A stretch of DNA of 64,000 bases, taken from Lentzea fradiae (GTDB lineage Bacteria > Actinomycetota > Actinomycetes > Mycobacteriales > Pseudonocardiaceae). This document shows positions 17,860 to 26,281 of this stretch, piece after piece. The DNA lies in NCBI RefSeq assembly GCF_900100955.1, contig NZ_FNCC01000017.1, forward strand, positions 141,647-205,646. Direction: 5' to 3'. The position numbers were made by a program, and so were the translations under genes. Positions within the stretch are counted from its first letter, which is position 1; each line of letters opens with the position of its first letter. Under the pieces are notes generated by a model. It did not search any database. It had not been told where the DNA came from and saw nothing but the letters and a program-made list of their open reading frames with translations.

Positions 17860-18204
17860 ATGTCCGGTGGTAACGCGATTCGCGGTACCCGCGTCGGCGC
17901 AGGCCCGATGGGTGAGTCGGAGCGCGGCGAGTCCGCGCCCCGTCGTCGGGTGTCGTACTGGTGCGCGAACGGTCACGAGTCCCGGCCTTCCTTCGCGGTC
18001 GACGCGGAGGTTCCGGAGAACTGGGACTGCCCGCGCTGCGGCCTGCCGGCAGGTCGTGACGAGCAGACGCCACCCGCGCCTCCGCGCAACGAGCCGTACA
18101 AGACGCACCTCGCGTACGTGAAGGAACGCCGTTCCGATGCGGACGGCGAGGCGATCCTCGAAGAGGCTCTCGCCAAGCTGCGCCGTCAGCGCGAGGAGCC
18201 GTAG
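17860..18204 (+). CDS. rbpA: RNA polymerase-binding protein RbpA
   Basis: RbpA is an actinobacterial factor that binds principal sigma and stabilises the open promoter complex. The 114-residue protein shows the core tail (RGTRVG), a zinc-type core with CANGH and CPRCG separated by about 25 residues, the basic linker, and the sigma-interaction domain (YKTHLAYVKERRSDADGEAILEEAL). The N-terminal extension is slightly longer than in Streptomyces. The ATG at 17860 lies 66 bp after secG. No clear SigR promoter is seen. A very strong hairpin follows the gene. Confidence 0.9.
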   Translation: MSGGNAIRGTRVGAGPMGESERGESAPRRRVSYWCANGHESRPSFAVDAEVPENWDCPRCGLPAGRDEQTPPAPPRNEPYKTHLAYVKERRSDADGEAILEEALAKLRRQREEP

Positions 18205-18224
18205 GCTCCGGGTTCGAACAAGGT

Positions 18225-18269
18225 CAACGCAGAAGGTCCCCTCCGCCGCGGAGGGGACCTTCTGCGTTG
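18225..18269. terminator. Long perfect hairpin, bidirectional terminator
   Basis: A perfect 21-bp stem (18225-18245 pairing with 18249-18269) with a 3-nt loop sits between rbpA and the convergent surface-protein gene, 12 bp from the latter's stop. It would terminate transcription from either side. Confidence 0.9.
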
Positions 18270-18281
18270 TTCTCGACAGGG

Positions 18282-19166
18282 TCAGCGGCGCAGACCGGCG
18301 AACTGGCGGCGCACCATCGCGGCCCCGATCAGCAGGAAGAACAACAGCACCACCAGCGTGCCGGTCGTGCCGCCCGACGAGCTCGACAGCGTCACGTCGA
18401 CGTTGCCGACCAGGGTGATGCCGCAGTCGGCGCGCACCTTGTGCCTGCCGGGCTCGATGCTCTCGAACTTCAGCGTCGACCGGAACTCGCCGTTGTCGTC
18501 GGCGACGGTGCTGCCGACCTCCTGGCCGAGCGACTGGAGCCGGACGGTGGCGCCCTTGGGGCAGCCGGTGCCCATCGCGGTCAGGTCCTCGCCGGGCTGG
18601 ATGTTCTCCTTGTCCAGCAGCAGGACGCCCTCACCGGTGGGGCTGCTCAGCGCGTCGGTGGACGACGGCGTGGCAGAAGAGGAGGGCGTCTCCGTCGTCG
18701 TGGTCGTCGTCGGCGCAGTGGTGGTCGTGACGACGGGCGGCCGGGTGGTCACGGGCGGGACCGTGACGGGCGGGACCGTCGGCGGAACCGTGACGGGCGG
18801 CGGGGGTGCCGTGGTGACCGGAGGCGCCACGACGACGCGCAGCTCCGTGCCACCGGTCCCGCACTTGGTGTTCGTGGACCGGGCCTCGATCTTGTGCGAC
18901 CCTGGGCTCGTGCCCGCCGGGACGGTGGCGTTCACCGACCCCGAGGAGGCCGAGGGGGCCGCCGTGAGCGGGCCGCCGTCGAGGGTGAAGAGGATGCCCA
19001 CGCCGCGGCAGGTGACGAATCCGCTCCAGGAGATGGTCACGGGGCCGCCTGCTGTGGCAGGCTGCGGCGCCGCGGTCACCACAGCTTGCTGCTGGGCCAG
19101 TGCCGGCGCGGCGGCGAGCGCCGTAACACCGGCTGCGAACGCCACGAGTAACACTGATGACCGCAT
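18282..19166 (-). CDS. Exported, membrane-anchored surface protein
   Basis: A 294-residue protein. The signal peptide (about 1-25, VLLVAFAAGVTALAAAPALAQ) is followed by an Ig-like domain with a pair of Cys (CRGVG and TKCG). A Thr/Pro/Val-rich linker with repeated VPPVT and TTTT spans about 115-165. A second compact domain with two Cys (TGCPKG, ADCGIT) follows, then a C-terminal membrane helix (TLVVLLFFLLIGAAM) with a basic tail. No sortase signal is present. GGGGAG before the ATG at 19166 fixes the start. It is divergent by 34 bp from the membrane-protein/kinase pair, so the three may be co-regulated. A cell-surface adhesion or sensing role is only a guess. Confidence 0.8.
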   Translation of the reverse strand: MRSSVLLVAFAAGVTALAAAPALAQQQAVVTAAPQPATAGGPVTISWSGFVTCRGVGILFTLDGGPLTAAPSASSGSVNATVPAGTSPGSHKIEARSTNTKCGTGGTELRVVVAPPVTTAPPPPVTVPPTVPPVTVPPVTTRPPVVTTTTAPTTTTTTETPSSSATPSSTDALSSPTGEGVLLLDKENIQPGEDLTAMGTGCPKGATVRLQSLGQEVGSTVADDNGEFRSTLKFESIEPGRHKVRADCGITLVGNVDVTLSSSSGGTTGTLVVLLFFLLIGAAMVRRQFAGLRR

Positions 19167-19200
19167 TCCAACTCCCCGGATCAAAACCTAAGGTGCTCTA

Positions 19201-19965
19201 GTGAGACGTCGCTTGGCCGGTGCAGGTTTACTGCTGTGGTGCGGAATTATGCTGCTGTCGCCGGCAGCCGCCGCGCAGGGTGGTTCCGTGCTGCTCGAGG
19301 CCGATGTGGACGGCAGGCCGGTCGGGATCGGCACCCTGGTGCTCGACCCGGCGGAGACGTCGAAGATCTCCATCACGGTTCGCAACGGCACCGACACCGT
19401 GCAGCGCGTCAAGACGGTGCGGATCAGCGGCAGCGCGCTCGCGTTGACCTTCTTCGCCTACGACACAACGGTTCCGTTCGACGTCCCGCCGAGGTCCGTC
19501 GAGACGCGGTCGTTCCCGCTCGACCCGTCCGACCTCGGGTCGCAGGCGATCGGGCTGCTGCCGGTCGAGATCGAGGTCGTCGACGTCCAGCGGGAGACCA
19601 TCGCCTCCATCACCACGAGCGGTGACGTCAAGGGTTCGCTGTGGTCGGTCTACGGCGCGTTCGGGCTGGGCGTGCTGGTGCTGACGGCGTTGTCGTGGGC
19701 GGGCGCGCTGATCGCCTTGGCCCGCAGGCGCCTGCCGCCGAACCGGTGGCAGCGCGCCATGCGCTTCCTGCCCGCCGGGATCGGTACAGGGCTCGTCGCG
19801 GTGATCTCGCTGTCGGTGCTGCGGCTGGTGGCGCCGTCGCCCACGGCCGAGATCCCGTTCATCGTCGGCGCGGCCGCGGCGGCGTTGCTGCTCGGGTACG
19901 TGACACCGCACCCGGTCGAGCAGCGGCCGTTGTCCGATGTGGACACGGTGAGGATTCCGCGGTGA
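19201..19965 (+). CDS. Exported-domain membrane protein coupled to a Ser/Thr kinase
   Basis: A 254-residue protein with a signal sequence (about 1-25), a beta-rich outer domain (LDPAETSKISITVRNGTD, then ISGSALALTFF) resembling surface Ig-like folds, and three membrane helices (about 145-170, 188-208, 218-235). The tail DVDTVRIPR is cytosolic. The stop overlaps the kinase start as GTGA, a strong sign that the two form a sensor-effector pair. The outer domain probably receives the signal. The family is not recognised by name. Confidence 0.75.
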   Translation: MRRRLAGAGLLLWCGIMLLSPAAAAQGGSVLLEADVDGRPVGIGTLVLDPAETSKISITVRNGTDTVQRVKTVRISGSALALTFFAYDTTVPFDVPPRSVETRSFPLDPSDLGSQAIGLLPVEIEVVDVQRETIASITTSGDVKGSLWSVYGAFGLGVLVLTALSWAGALIALARRRLPPNRWQRAMRFLPAGIGTGLVAVISLSVLRLVAPSPTAEIPFIVGAAAAALLLGYVTPHPVEQRPLSDVDTVRIPR

Positions 19966-21560
19966 ACCAGCCCGGCCTGGCCGCGGCCCTGCCCCAGTAC
20001 GTCGTCGGCGAGCAGATCGGCGAGGGCGGCATGGGCGTCGTCTACGGCGGCGTGCACCGTCAGCTCGGCCGTCCCGTGGCGATCAAACGGCTGCCGCGGG
20101 CGGTGGCGGAGGACCCGCGGATGAGCGAGCGCTTCGAGCACGAGGCGCGGTTGCTGGCCCGGCTCGACCACCCGCACATCGTCCCGGTCTACGACTACGT
20201 CCGGCAGCAGGGCGAGCACCTGCTGGTGATGGAACGCCTCGACGGCGGCACCGTGTGGTCGCGGTTCGCGAGCGACGGTCTCACCGCGCAGCAGTCGTGC
20301 GGGATCGTGCTGGCGGCGCTGTCCGGTCTGCACGCGGCGCACGAGGCGGGCGTGCTGCACCTCGACGTGAAGCCGAAGAACCTGCTCTTCACCTCCGGCG
20401 GGGTGGTGAAGGTGGCGGACTTCGGCATCTCCCAGGTCGTGTCGGAGGGCGCGACGCTCGTGACGCACGGCGGCGCGGTGCTCGGCACGCCCGCCTACAT
20501 CGCGCCGGAGCAGGCGATGGGCAACCCGTTGTCGCCCGCCGCCGACGTCTACGCGACCGGCACGATGCTCTACGAGCTGCTGTGCGGCGACCTGCCGTTC
20601 GAACGCGGAGGCGGGCCGCTCGCGATGATCCAGAAGCGCGTCTACCAGGACCCGCGGCCGTTGCCGAACGTGCCGGAACCACTGACGGGCGTGGTGATGC
20701 GCAGCATCGCGCGGGACCCGCAGGCTCGCTATCGCAACGCCGAGACGTTCGCGATCGACCTCGCAGGCGCGGCGGGCCACCTGTTCGGTCCTGACTGGCT
20801 GGTGCGCCTGAACATGCCCGTGCACCTCGCGCCGCAGGTGTCCTCGTCGTCCACGCGCCGGACGTTGCGGCCGGTGGAACGCGACACGGTGTCCCTCACC
20901 CGGCAACCGGTCCGCGCCACGCTGGTCGACGCGGTCCCGGCCGCGCGGCTGAGCGGCAGCAGCACGCTGGTGCCGGCCGCTCAGGTGCTCAAGCCGCCGT
21001 CGTCGCCGTGGCTGCTGTGGCTGGTGGCGGCGGTCGCGCTGGTGGCGATGGTCGTGGCGCCGTTCCTGGCCACCGGCCGCGAGCTGCCGCGGGTGATCCA
21101 GAGTCTCGCCGATCCCGTGCAGGAGCAGGGCACGCAGCTGGTCGTGAGCCTCGCGGGCTTCGAGCTCGCGAACGTCGCGCGCACGGCGGACGGGTTCGAG
21201 CTGCCGGGTGCCGCGCGGTGGGTCGTCGGTGGCGCGGTGACGGCCTCGGTCGACGGGCGGGAGTTCCTGCTCGTCTCGAATCAGACGCCGTGGCTGAGCA
21301 TCATGGGCTCCGGGTCGGCTCTGCTGCTGCTCTTCACGTTCGCGTACCTGGAGTCGAACCTGCGGGCGTTGCGGCGCAGGCAGACCGGGATCGCCGCGGT
21401 GGTCGCGTCGGTGCCGCTCGGGCTCGGGCTGGGGCTCGCGGTGTGGCTGCTGGTGTCCGTGCTGCTGGAGCACGAGCCGACGATGCCGGTCGCGCTCACG
21501 TGCGGGGTGCTCGGAGCGGCGGCAGCGCTGGCCGCGTCGCTGGCGTCTAAACCTTCCTGA
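19962..21560 (+). CDS. Membrane Ser/Thr protein kinase lacking the HRD arginine
   Basis: A 532-residue Hanks-type kinase. The kinase domain (about 12-280) has a glycine loop GEGGMGVVY, VAIKRL, a catalytic loop HLDVKPKN (Leu in place of the usual Arg of HRD), DFG in VADFGIS, GTPAYIAPEQ and DVYATGTMLYELL. A low-complexity linker leads to four membrane helices (about 345-365, 445-468, 475-500, 505-525) with a small outer domain between the first two. There are no PASTA repeats. Loss of the HRD Arg suggests activity does not depend on activation-loop phosphorylation in the usual way. It is coupled to the upstream membrane protein. Confidence 0.88.
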   Translation: MNQPGLAAALPQYVVGEQIGEGGMGVVYGGVHRQLGRPVAIKRLPRAVAEDPRMSERFEHEARLLARLDHPHIVPVYDYVRQQGEHLLVMERLDGGTVWSRFASDGLTAQQSCGIVLAALSGLHAAHEAGVLHLDVKPKNLLFTSGGVVKVADFGISQVVSEGATLVTHGGAVLGTPAYIAPEQAMGNPLSPAADVYATGTMLYELLCGDLPFERGGGPLAMIQKRVYQDPRPLPNVPEPLTGVVMRSIARDPQARYRNAETFAIDLAGAAGHLFGPDWLVRLNMPVHLAPQVSSSSTRRTLRPVERDTVSLTRQPVRATLVDAVPAARLSGSSTLVPAAQVLKPPSSPWLLWLVAAVALVAMVVAPFLATGRELPRVIQSLADPVQEQGTQLVVSLAGFELANVARTADGFELPGAARWVVGGAVTASVDGREFLLVSNQTPWLSIMGSGSALLLLFTFAYLESNLRALRRRQTGIAAVVASVPLGLGLGLAVWLLVSVLLEHEPTMPVALTCGVLGAAAALAASLASKPS

Positions 21561-22167
21561 CGGCGCGGTCGAACAGGTCCGCGAGCTCCGTCGCGTACCG
21601 GGAGACGTCGGTGTCCGGCCGGGCCATCAGCTCGGCCGGCGTCGCCTCCATCGCCGCCATCACCGCCACCGCCATGACGCGCGGCGCGAACTCGCGCAGC
21701 TCCCCGGCCTCCTGGCCCTCGCGGAACATGTCCTCCAGCTCCGTCAGCGCCTTGGCGTTCTGCTCCTCCGCCCACGTCCTGGCGGCCTCGGCGTCGCGCG
21801 CGGCCGTCGCGATCTGGCCGATGGCGACCAGCTCGGCCGGGTGCTCGGCGCAGTAGTGCACGAAGCCCTCGACGAGGGACCGCAACGCGGAGACGTAGCC
21901 GTCGGCGTTCTCGGTGCGTGCGGTCAGCGCCGCGTCCATCGAGCCGTGGACGGTCAGCATGACCTGTTTCATCAGCTCCTCGCGCTTGGCGAAGTGGTAC
22001 GTGATCAGGCCGGGGCTGATGCCCGCGCGCTGCGCGATCCGCACGAACGACGCCTTCGCGTAGCCGACCTCGGTGATCGTGGCGATGGTCGCGGCGACGA
22101 TCTGCGCGCGCCGGGCGTCCTCGATGAAGCTGCGCTTCTGGTCGCCCGGCCGGTTTTCTGGTTGCAT
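21547..22167 (-). CDS. TetR-family transcriptional regulator
   Basis: A 206-residue repressor-type protein. Residues about 15-60 are the TetR helix-turn-helix (ARRAQIVAATIATI, then QRAGISPGLITYHFAKREEL). The C-terminal ligand domain is helical and rich in Ala/Glu. AGGA with 8-nt spacing supports the ATG at 22167; an in-frame ATG at 22176 is an alternative. A 16-bp palindrome between this gene and the divergent secreted-protein gene is its probable operator. The 3' end overlaps the kinase gene by 14 bp, convergently. Confidence 0.9.
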   Translation of the reverse strand: MQPENRPGDQKRSFIEDARRAQIVAATIATITEVGYAKASFVRIAQRAGISPGLITYHFAKREELMKQVMLTVHGSMDAALTARTENADGYVSALRSLVEGFVHYCAEHPAELVAIGQIATAARDAEAARTWAEEQNAKALTELEDMFREGQEAGELREFAPRVMAVAVMAAMEATPAELMARPDTDVSRYATELADLFDRAVRKV

Positions 22168-22177
22168 GAACAGCATC

Positions 22178-22193
22178 CTAGTTGAGCAACTAG
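22178..22193. promoter_or_regulatory. Palindromic operator for the TetR protein
   Basis: CTAGTTG-AG-CAACTAG has two perfect 7-bp arms. It lies 11 bp upstream of the TetR start and 13 bp upstream of the divergent gene, so a bound dimer would block both promoters. Confidence 0.75.
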
Positions 22194-22206
22194 TCCAGGG
22201 GGAACC

Positions 22207-23337
22207 ATGATCAGCCGGAAGGGGTTCCTGCGAGCCGTGGCGGGTGCGGCGGTGCTCGCGGGCATGGGGACGGGCACGGCGTCGGCGGGCACGGGGCATC
22301 CAGGCAGCCGGCAGGCGGGCAGGAGGTGGCGGGGCGGGGTCTGTTACGACACGGGCGTCCTGCACGCGCCGGGGGACCCGTCGAGCCGGGTGCGGTGGAG
22401 CCGCCGGCAGCTCGACCGGGAGATCGGGATGATCGCGCACGACCTGCGCTGCCCGTCCATCACGGCGTTCGGCACCGACCTCGGCAGGCTCGCCGAGACG
22501 ACCGACGCGGCGCTGCGCCACGGCATGGAGGTGTTCGTCCAGCCGCGGCTCTACGACCACCCGCAGGACGAGGTGCTCGCGCACATGGCCGAGGCCGCCC
22601 GTGCCGCGGAGCGTCGGCGCACCGGCGACGACGTCACGTTCGTGACCGGCTGCGAGCACTTCCTGTTCACGCCGGGGATCATCCCCGGAGACTCCTTCAT
22701 GGAGCGCATCGAGAACATCGCGTCGTTGCCGGACACCGAGTGGCCGCGGGTCATCGCGCGGTTCCGCGACTTCCTGGCACGGGCGGTCGAGGTGAGCCGC
22801 CGCGAGTTCCGCGGCCGGATCACCTACGGTGCCGCCGCCGGAGCCGACGCGTCGTGGACCGACTGGTCGATGTTCGACGTCGTCGGCCTCGACTACTACG
22901 CCTTCTACGACACCGATGCCGAGTACGCGCCGGACCTCGCCCAGTACCGGCGGTGGGACAAGCCCGTCATGGTGCTGGAGTTCGGCTGCTGCACGTTCAC
23001 CGGTGCCGCCCGGGCCGGCGGCATGGGCTGGGACGTCGTCGACTGGGAGGCCGAGCCGCCGGTGGTCAGACCCGGCGTGGTGCGCGACGAACGCGAGCAG
23101 GCAGACCACATCGCGCGGATGCTCCGCGTCTTCCGCGCGGAAGGGCTGGCGGGCGCGCACCTGTACTCGGTCATCACCCCGGACTCACCGCACCACCCGG
23201 AGCGCCGCGACCTCGACTTCGACATGGCGTCGTACAGCCTGCTGCGCACCGTCCGTGAACGGTTCGAGGACGACAACTCGCCGTACCGGCTGGAGCCCAA
23301 GCAGTCGTTCCGCGCGTTCCGGCGGTTCAATCGCTGA
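22207..23337 (+). CDS. Exported glycosidase-like TIM-barrel protein
   Basis: A 376-residue protein with a Tat-like signal (SRKGFLRAVAGAAVLAGM, Lys in place of the second Arg) ending near residue 28. The mature part looks like a TIM barrel: GGVCYDTG at the first strand, DLRCPSITAFGTDLGRL, GMEVFVQPRLYD, FDVVGLDYYAFYDT, KPVMVLEFGCCTFTGA (possible catalytic Glu) and GAHLYSVITPD. Homologues are often listed only as hypothetical or mis-named abortive-infection proteins; that is recollection, not checked here. GGGGGA before ATG 22207 supports the start. It is divergent from and probably repressed by the TetR protein. Substrate unknown. Confidence 0.7.
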   Translation: MISRKGFLRAVAGAAVLAGMGTGTASAGTGHPGSRQAGRRWRGGVCYDTGVLHAPGDPSSRVRWSRRQLDREIGMIAHDLRCPSITAFGTDLGRLAETTDAALRHGMEVFVQPRLYDHPQDEVLAHMAEAARAAERRRTGDDVTFVTGCEHFLFTPGIIPGDSFMERIENIASLPDTEWPRVIARFRDFLARAVEVSRREFRGRITYGAAAGADASWTDWSMFDVVGLDYYAFYDTDAEYAPDLAQYRRWDKPVMVLEFGCCTFTGAARAGGMGWDVVDWEAEPPVVRPGVVRDEREQADHIARMLRVFRAEGLAGAHLYSVITPDSPHHPERRDLDFDMASYSLLRTVRERFEDDNSPYRLEPKQSFRAFRRFNR

Positions 23338-24586
23338 CGACGCGCTCCTTCGGGAACGACGCCGTCACCAGGAAGCCGCCGTCCTCGGTCGGCCCCGCCG
23401 AGAACTCGCCACCGAGCAGCGTGGCGCGCTCGCGCAGGCCGACCAGGCCGTGGCCACCGCCCGGCAACGCCGACGACGGGCTCGACGGCGCGGTGTTGCG
23501 CACCTCGACCTGCACGTTGTCGTCGTACTGGGCGTCGATGAGCACCGTCGCGCTCGATCCCACGGCGTGCTTGCGGATGTTGGTGAGGGCCTCCTGCACC
23601 GTCCGGTACACCGCGCCGGACACCGGTGTGGCGAGGTCCTCGACCGGCCCCTTGAGCTGGATCTTCACCTCGAAGCCCGCGTCCGCGGCCAGCTCGGGCA
23701 GCTCACCGACGCCCGGCTGGACGTTGTCGTCGGTCGTGCGCAGCACCGACACGAGGTGACGCAGCTCGTCCAGCGTGCGCGTCGACAACATGCGGATCGT
23801 GCCCGCGACCTGCTTGTGTTCGGCGTCCGCGACGGCCATGCGCAACGCGCCCGCCTGCATCGCGATGAGACTCACCTGGTGCGACACGACGTCGTGCATC
23901 TCGCGGGCGAGCTTCGCGCGTTCGTCGGCGCGGATGGCGTGCGCGTGCAGCACCCGTTCTCGCTCACGTGACTCGGCCAGCTCCACGATCCGGTCCGACA
24001 GCTCCTGCCGGGCGTGCACCAGCAGGCCGATCGCGATCGGCAGGCCCGCCACGAGGAAGCCGTAGATCGCCGAGTGGAAGTGCCCGGACGCCGGGCGTTC
24101 GAGCAGCTCGTCGAACGGCCACGCGACGAACCGGCACAGCCACACCAGCGCCGCGGCGAAACCGGTCTGCCAGCCGCCGACGTAGCGGCGGGCCACCGAG
24201 TACAGCGCGATCATCGCGGCCAGCTGCGACCAGCCGACGAAGAAGCCGGGGATGGTCAGCACGAGTGTGACGAACGGGAACCGGCGGCGCAGCACCAGCG
24301 CGCCGACCGCGATCCAGTTGAACCACAGCTGGTAGCTCTCGACGGGCGGGAGGTCCGTGATCGGGTCGGCCTCCAGCCACAACGCGAACAGCCACACGTC
24401 GAGCACGGCGAGCAGGATCAGCACGACGTCGGCGAGGACCTGGCGGTAGTCGCCACCGAGCGGCCAGCGCGAGCCGTCGGCGGTCCCCTTCGACCGTCTG
24501 GCCGGGAGCAGCGTCGTGGTCAGGATCCGACCTCCCCTGTGAGCCTTCCGATCCTCACCGTACTGCGCGTATGCAGCGGTTTGCAT
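23327..24586 (-). CDS. Sensor histidine kinase (HisKA_3/NarL type), orphan
   Basis: A 419-residue membrane kinase. After a cytosolic start there are five or six membrane helices (about 50-190, for example VLADVVLILLAVLDVWLF and LWFNWIAVGALVL). The dimerisation helix REMHDVVSHQVSLIAMQAGAL carries the phospho-accepting His. The ATPase domain has AVYRTVQEALTNIRKHA (N box) and GHGLVGLRERATLLGG (G box). No response regulator is adjacent, which is unusual for this class. AAGGGG with 6-nt spacing fixes ATG 24586. It overlaps the convergent glycosidase-like gene by 11 bp. Confidence 0.88.
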   Translation of the reverse strand: MQTAAYAQYGEDRKAHRGGRILTTTLLPARRSKGTADGSRWPLGGDYRQVLADVVLILLAVLDVWLFALWLEADPITDLPPVESYQLWFNWIAVGALVLRRRFPFVTLVLTIPGFFVGWSQLAAMIALYSVARRYVGGWQTGFAAALVWLCRFVAWPFDELLERPASGHFHSAIYGFLVAGLPIAIGLLVHARQELSDRIVELAESRERERVLHAHAIRADERAKLAREMHDVVSHQVSLIAMQAGALRMAVADAEHKQVAGTIRMLSTRTLDELRHLVSVLRTTDDNVQPGVGELPELAADAGFEVKIQLKGPVEDLATPVSGAVYRTVQEALTNIRKHAVGSSATVLIDAQYDDNVQVEVRNTAPSSPSSALPGGGHGLVGLRERATLLGGEFSAGPTEDGGFLVTASFPKERVVSD

Positions 24587-24662
24587 GGGCTGCCCCTTCA
24601 CCCCGACCGGCCCCGTCAGGGGGTAAGACGCCCGCGCACGCGAATCGGTACGCCGCTCCTCT

Positions 24663-24749
24663 CACATATGTGCTACCGCACACGTCCGTGCGGACGCGTG
24701 CGGTAGTCACGGCACTACAGGGGGCACTGCTCGCGGAGCGCTGCCCCTG
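24663..24749. terminator. Palindrome and two hairpins between histidine kinase and DUF4360 gene
   Basis: CACATATGTG (24663-24672) is a perfect palindrome that could be a control site for the kinase gene. A 15-bp stem with one G-U pair (24673-24687 with 24692-24706) and an imperfect stem at about 24718-24749 follow; read on the minus strand they lie after the DUF4360 stop and probably terminate that transcript. Confidence 0.55.
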
Positions 24750-24756
24750 AGCACTA

Positions 24757-25389
24757 TCAGCGGCAGGTCAGCCAGCTGAACCGGTAGGTCGTGTTGATGG
24801 CGCCGTCGGTCGAGTCCATCGAGATGAAGCTGGTCGTGGTGGACGTGTTCGAGGTGCCGGGGTACACGCGGAGCTCGGTGTTGATGTTGAAGTTCCTCTT
24901 CTCCCCGCACGGGTGGTAGACGATCGCGGCGATCTCGGTGGTGTCGGTCGCCTGCCAGTCGTCGCTGTGCGGCCCGTTGTAGCGGTGCTGCTTCGGGTCG
25001 TTCTGCGACATGCCCTGGAAGTAGTAGTTGGCCTTCTGGATCGCGTAGGCGCCGCGCTCCAGGTGCGCGAAACCTCTGTAGTCGGACTGGGCGATGCCGT
25101 AGGTGAAGCCGGACGGCACGTTCACCCGCAGGTTGAGCTGGCAGTTCTTGCGGAAGTCGGTCGGCGCCGCACCGACGCCGACCTGGGCCAGGTAGTCGCT
25201 GTAGGTGACGGTGAACGCCTTGTTGTCCTCCGACACCGCGACGGCCGCGGTGCCCGCCGGGCAGCCGGAACCGTTGACCGTGACGATGTCGATCGTGATG
25301 TGGTCGGGCGGCGGCACCTCGTTGGGAGCCCCACCGGGCGGGAAGATGATGGTCGACGTGAGCAGGGCAGCGGCAACCGCGTTGAGCAT
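24757..25389 (-). CDS. DUF4360 secreted protein, copy A
   Basis: A 210-residue exported protein, with a short hydrophobic start (LNAVAAALLTSTIIF). It carries the DUF4360 signatures ITIDIVTVNGSGCPAGT, YSDYLAQVGVG, RKNCQLNLRVNVPSGFTYGIA, YYFQG and YHPCGEK. Conserved Cys pairs probably form disulphides. DUF4360 proteins are secreted, known mainly from fungi and actinomycetes, and have no established function. It is a tandem paralogue of the next upstream gene and probably shares its transcript or regulation. The ATG at 25389 follows GGAAAGGTG. Confidence 0.88.
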   Translation of the reverse strand: MLNAVAAALLTSTIIFPPGGAPNEVPPPDHITIDIVTVNGSGCPAGTAAVAVSEDNKAFTVTYSDYLAQVGVGAAPTDFRKNCQLNLRVNVPSGFTYGIAQSDYRGFAHLERGAYAIQKANYYFQGMSQNDPKQHRYNGPHSDDWQATDTTEIAAIVYHPCGEKRNFNINTELRVYPGTSNTSTTTSFISMDSTDGAINTTYRFSWLTCR

Positions 25390-25460
25390 GGTGCACCTTT
25401 CCGACGCAACTCGCAGGACGGGGCGGCGGCGGGAAAATCAGGTGGCGGCCTGTCAGAAAA

Positions 25461-26087
25461 TCAGCAACGCTTCCACGAGAAGTGGTGCAGAGTGCGTGCT
25501 TCCCCACGCGTGTAGTCCATCGTCAGGAAGCTCGTGGAATTGGCATCGGAAGTACCCTTGTCAACGCGCAGAGAACTGTTCACGTTGAGATATTTCTTCT
25601 CACCGCACGGGGCGTGGACGATCTGGTCGAACTCCGTTCGATGACTGATCGACCAGTTGTCGTCGAAGGGGCCGGTGAAGTTGTGCTTCCAGGTGGTCGT
25701 CTCCGACTGCCCCTGGAAGTAGTAGCTCACGGCCTGGGTGCCGGTGGCGCCGCGAGCGAGGTGCCCGTAGCCCGCGTAGGTGGCTTCCGCGATGCCGTAC
25801 GTGAAGCCCTGCGGGCTGTTGATCTGCAGGGTGAGCTGGCAGTTCTTCCGGATCTCCGTCGTCGGGGAGCCCTTGCCGGCCTGGGCGAGGTAGTCGCTGT
25901 AGATCACCCAGAACGAGGTGTTGTCAGCCGACACGACCACCTGTGCGGTGCCCTGTTTGCACCCGGAGCCGTTCACCGTCACCACGTCGACCGTCACGCG
26001 TTCCGCAGGAATGGTGTCGGCGTGTGCGGGCGTGGACGACAATGAGAACAGCACGGCGAGAGCGGCTGCTGCCGTCGCTTTGCGCAT
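25461..26087 (-). CDS. DUF4360 secreted protein, copy B
   Basis: A 208-residue exported protein with a clear signal peptide (KATAAAALAVLFSLSSTPAHA). It has the same ordered motifs as copy A: VTVDVVTVNGSGCKQGT, YSDYLAQAGKG, RKNCQLTLQI, GFTYGIAEATYAGYG, YYFQGQ and HAPCGEK, ending HHFSWKRC. Roughly half the residues match copy A by eye. The ATG at 26087 is preceded by GGAAAGG and starts the signal peptide; the longer frame to 26189 has no support. It is separated from copy A by 71 bp. Confidence 0.9.
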   Translation of the reverse strand: MRKATAAAALAVLFSLSSTPAHADTIPAERVTVDVVTVNGSGCKQGTAQVVVSADNTSFWVIYSDYLAQAGKGSPTTEIRKNCQLTLQINSPQGFTYGIAEATYAGYGHLARGATGTQAVSYYFQGQSETTTWKHNFTGPFDDNWSISHRTEFDQIVHAPCGEKKYLNVNSSLRVDKGTSDANSTSFLTMDYTRGEARTLHHFSWKRC

Positions 26088-26281
26088 GGAGTTGGCCTTT
26101 CCTGGTGCCTCTTTCTCGGCGTGGCGCGGCGGCGGTGTCGGGAAGGTTAGCGCAGACCCTCGACGAATGGTGTGATCCAAATGGACCATGTCATCCTGAT
26201 GGAGCAGTTAGTGGAGAATTCTCGAAATCTTCGCGGCACCTGGTGCTGAGGGAACGAATAAGTTCCGGCATACTTGCCCGC

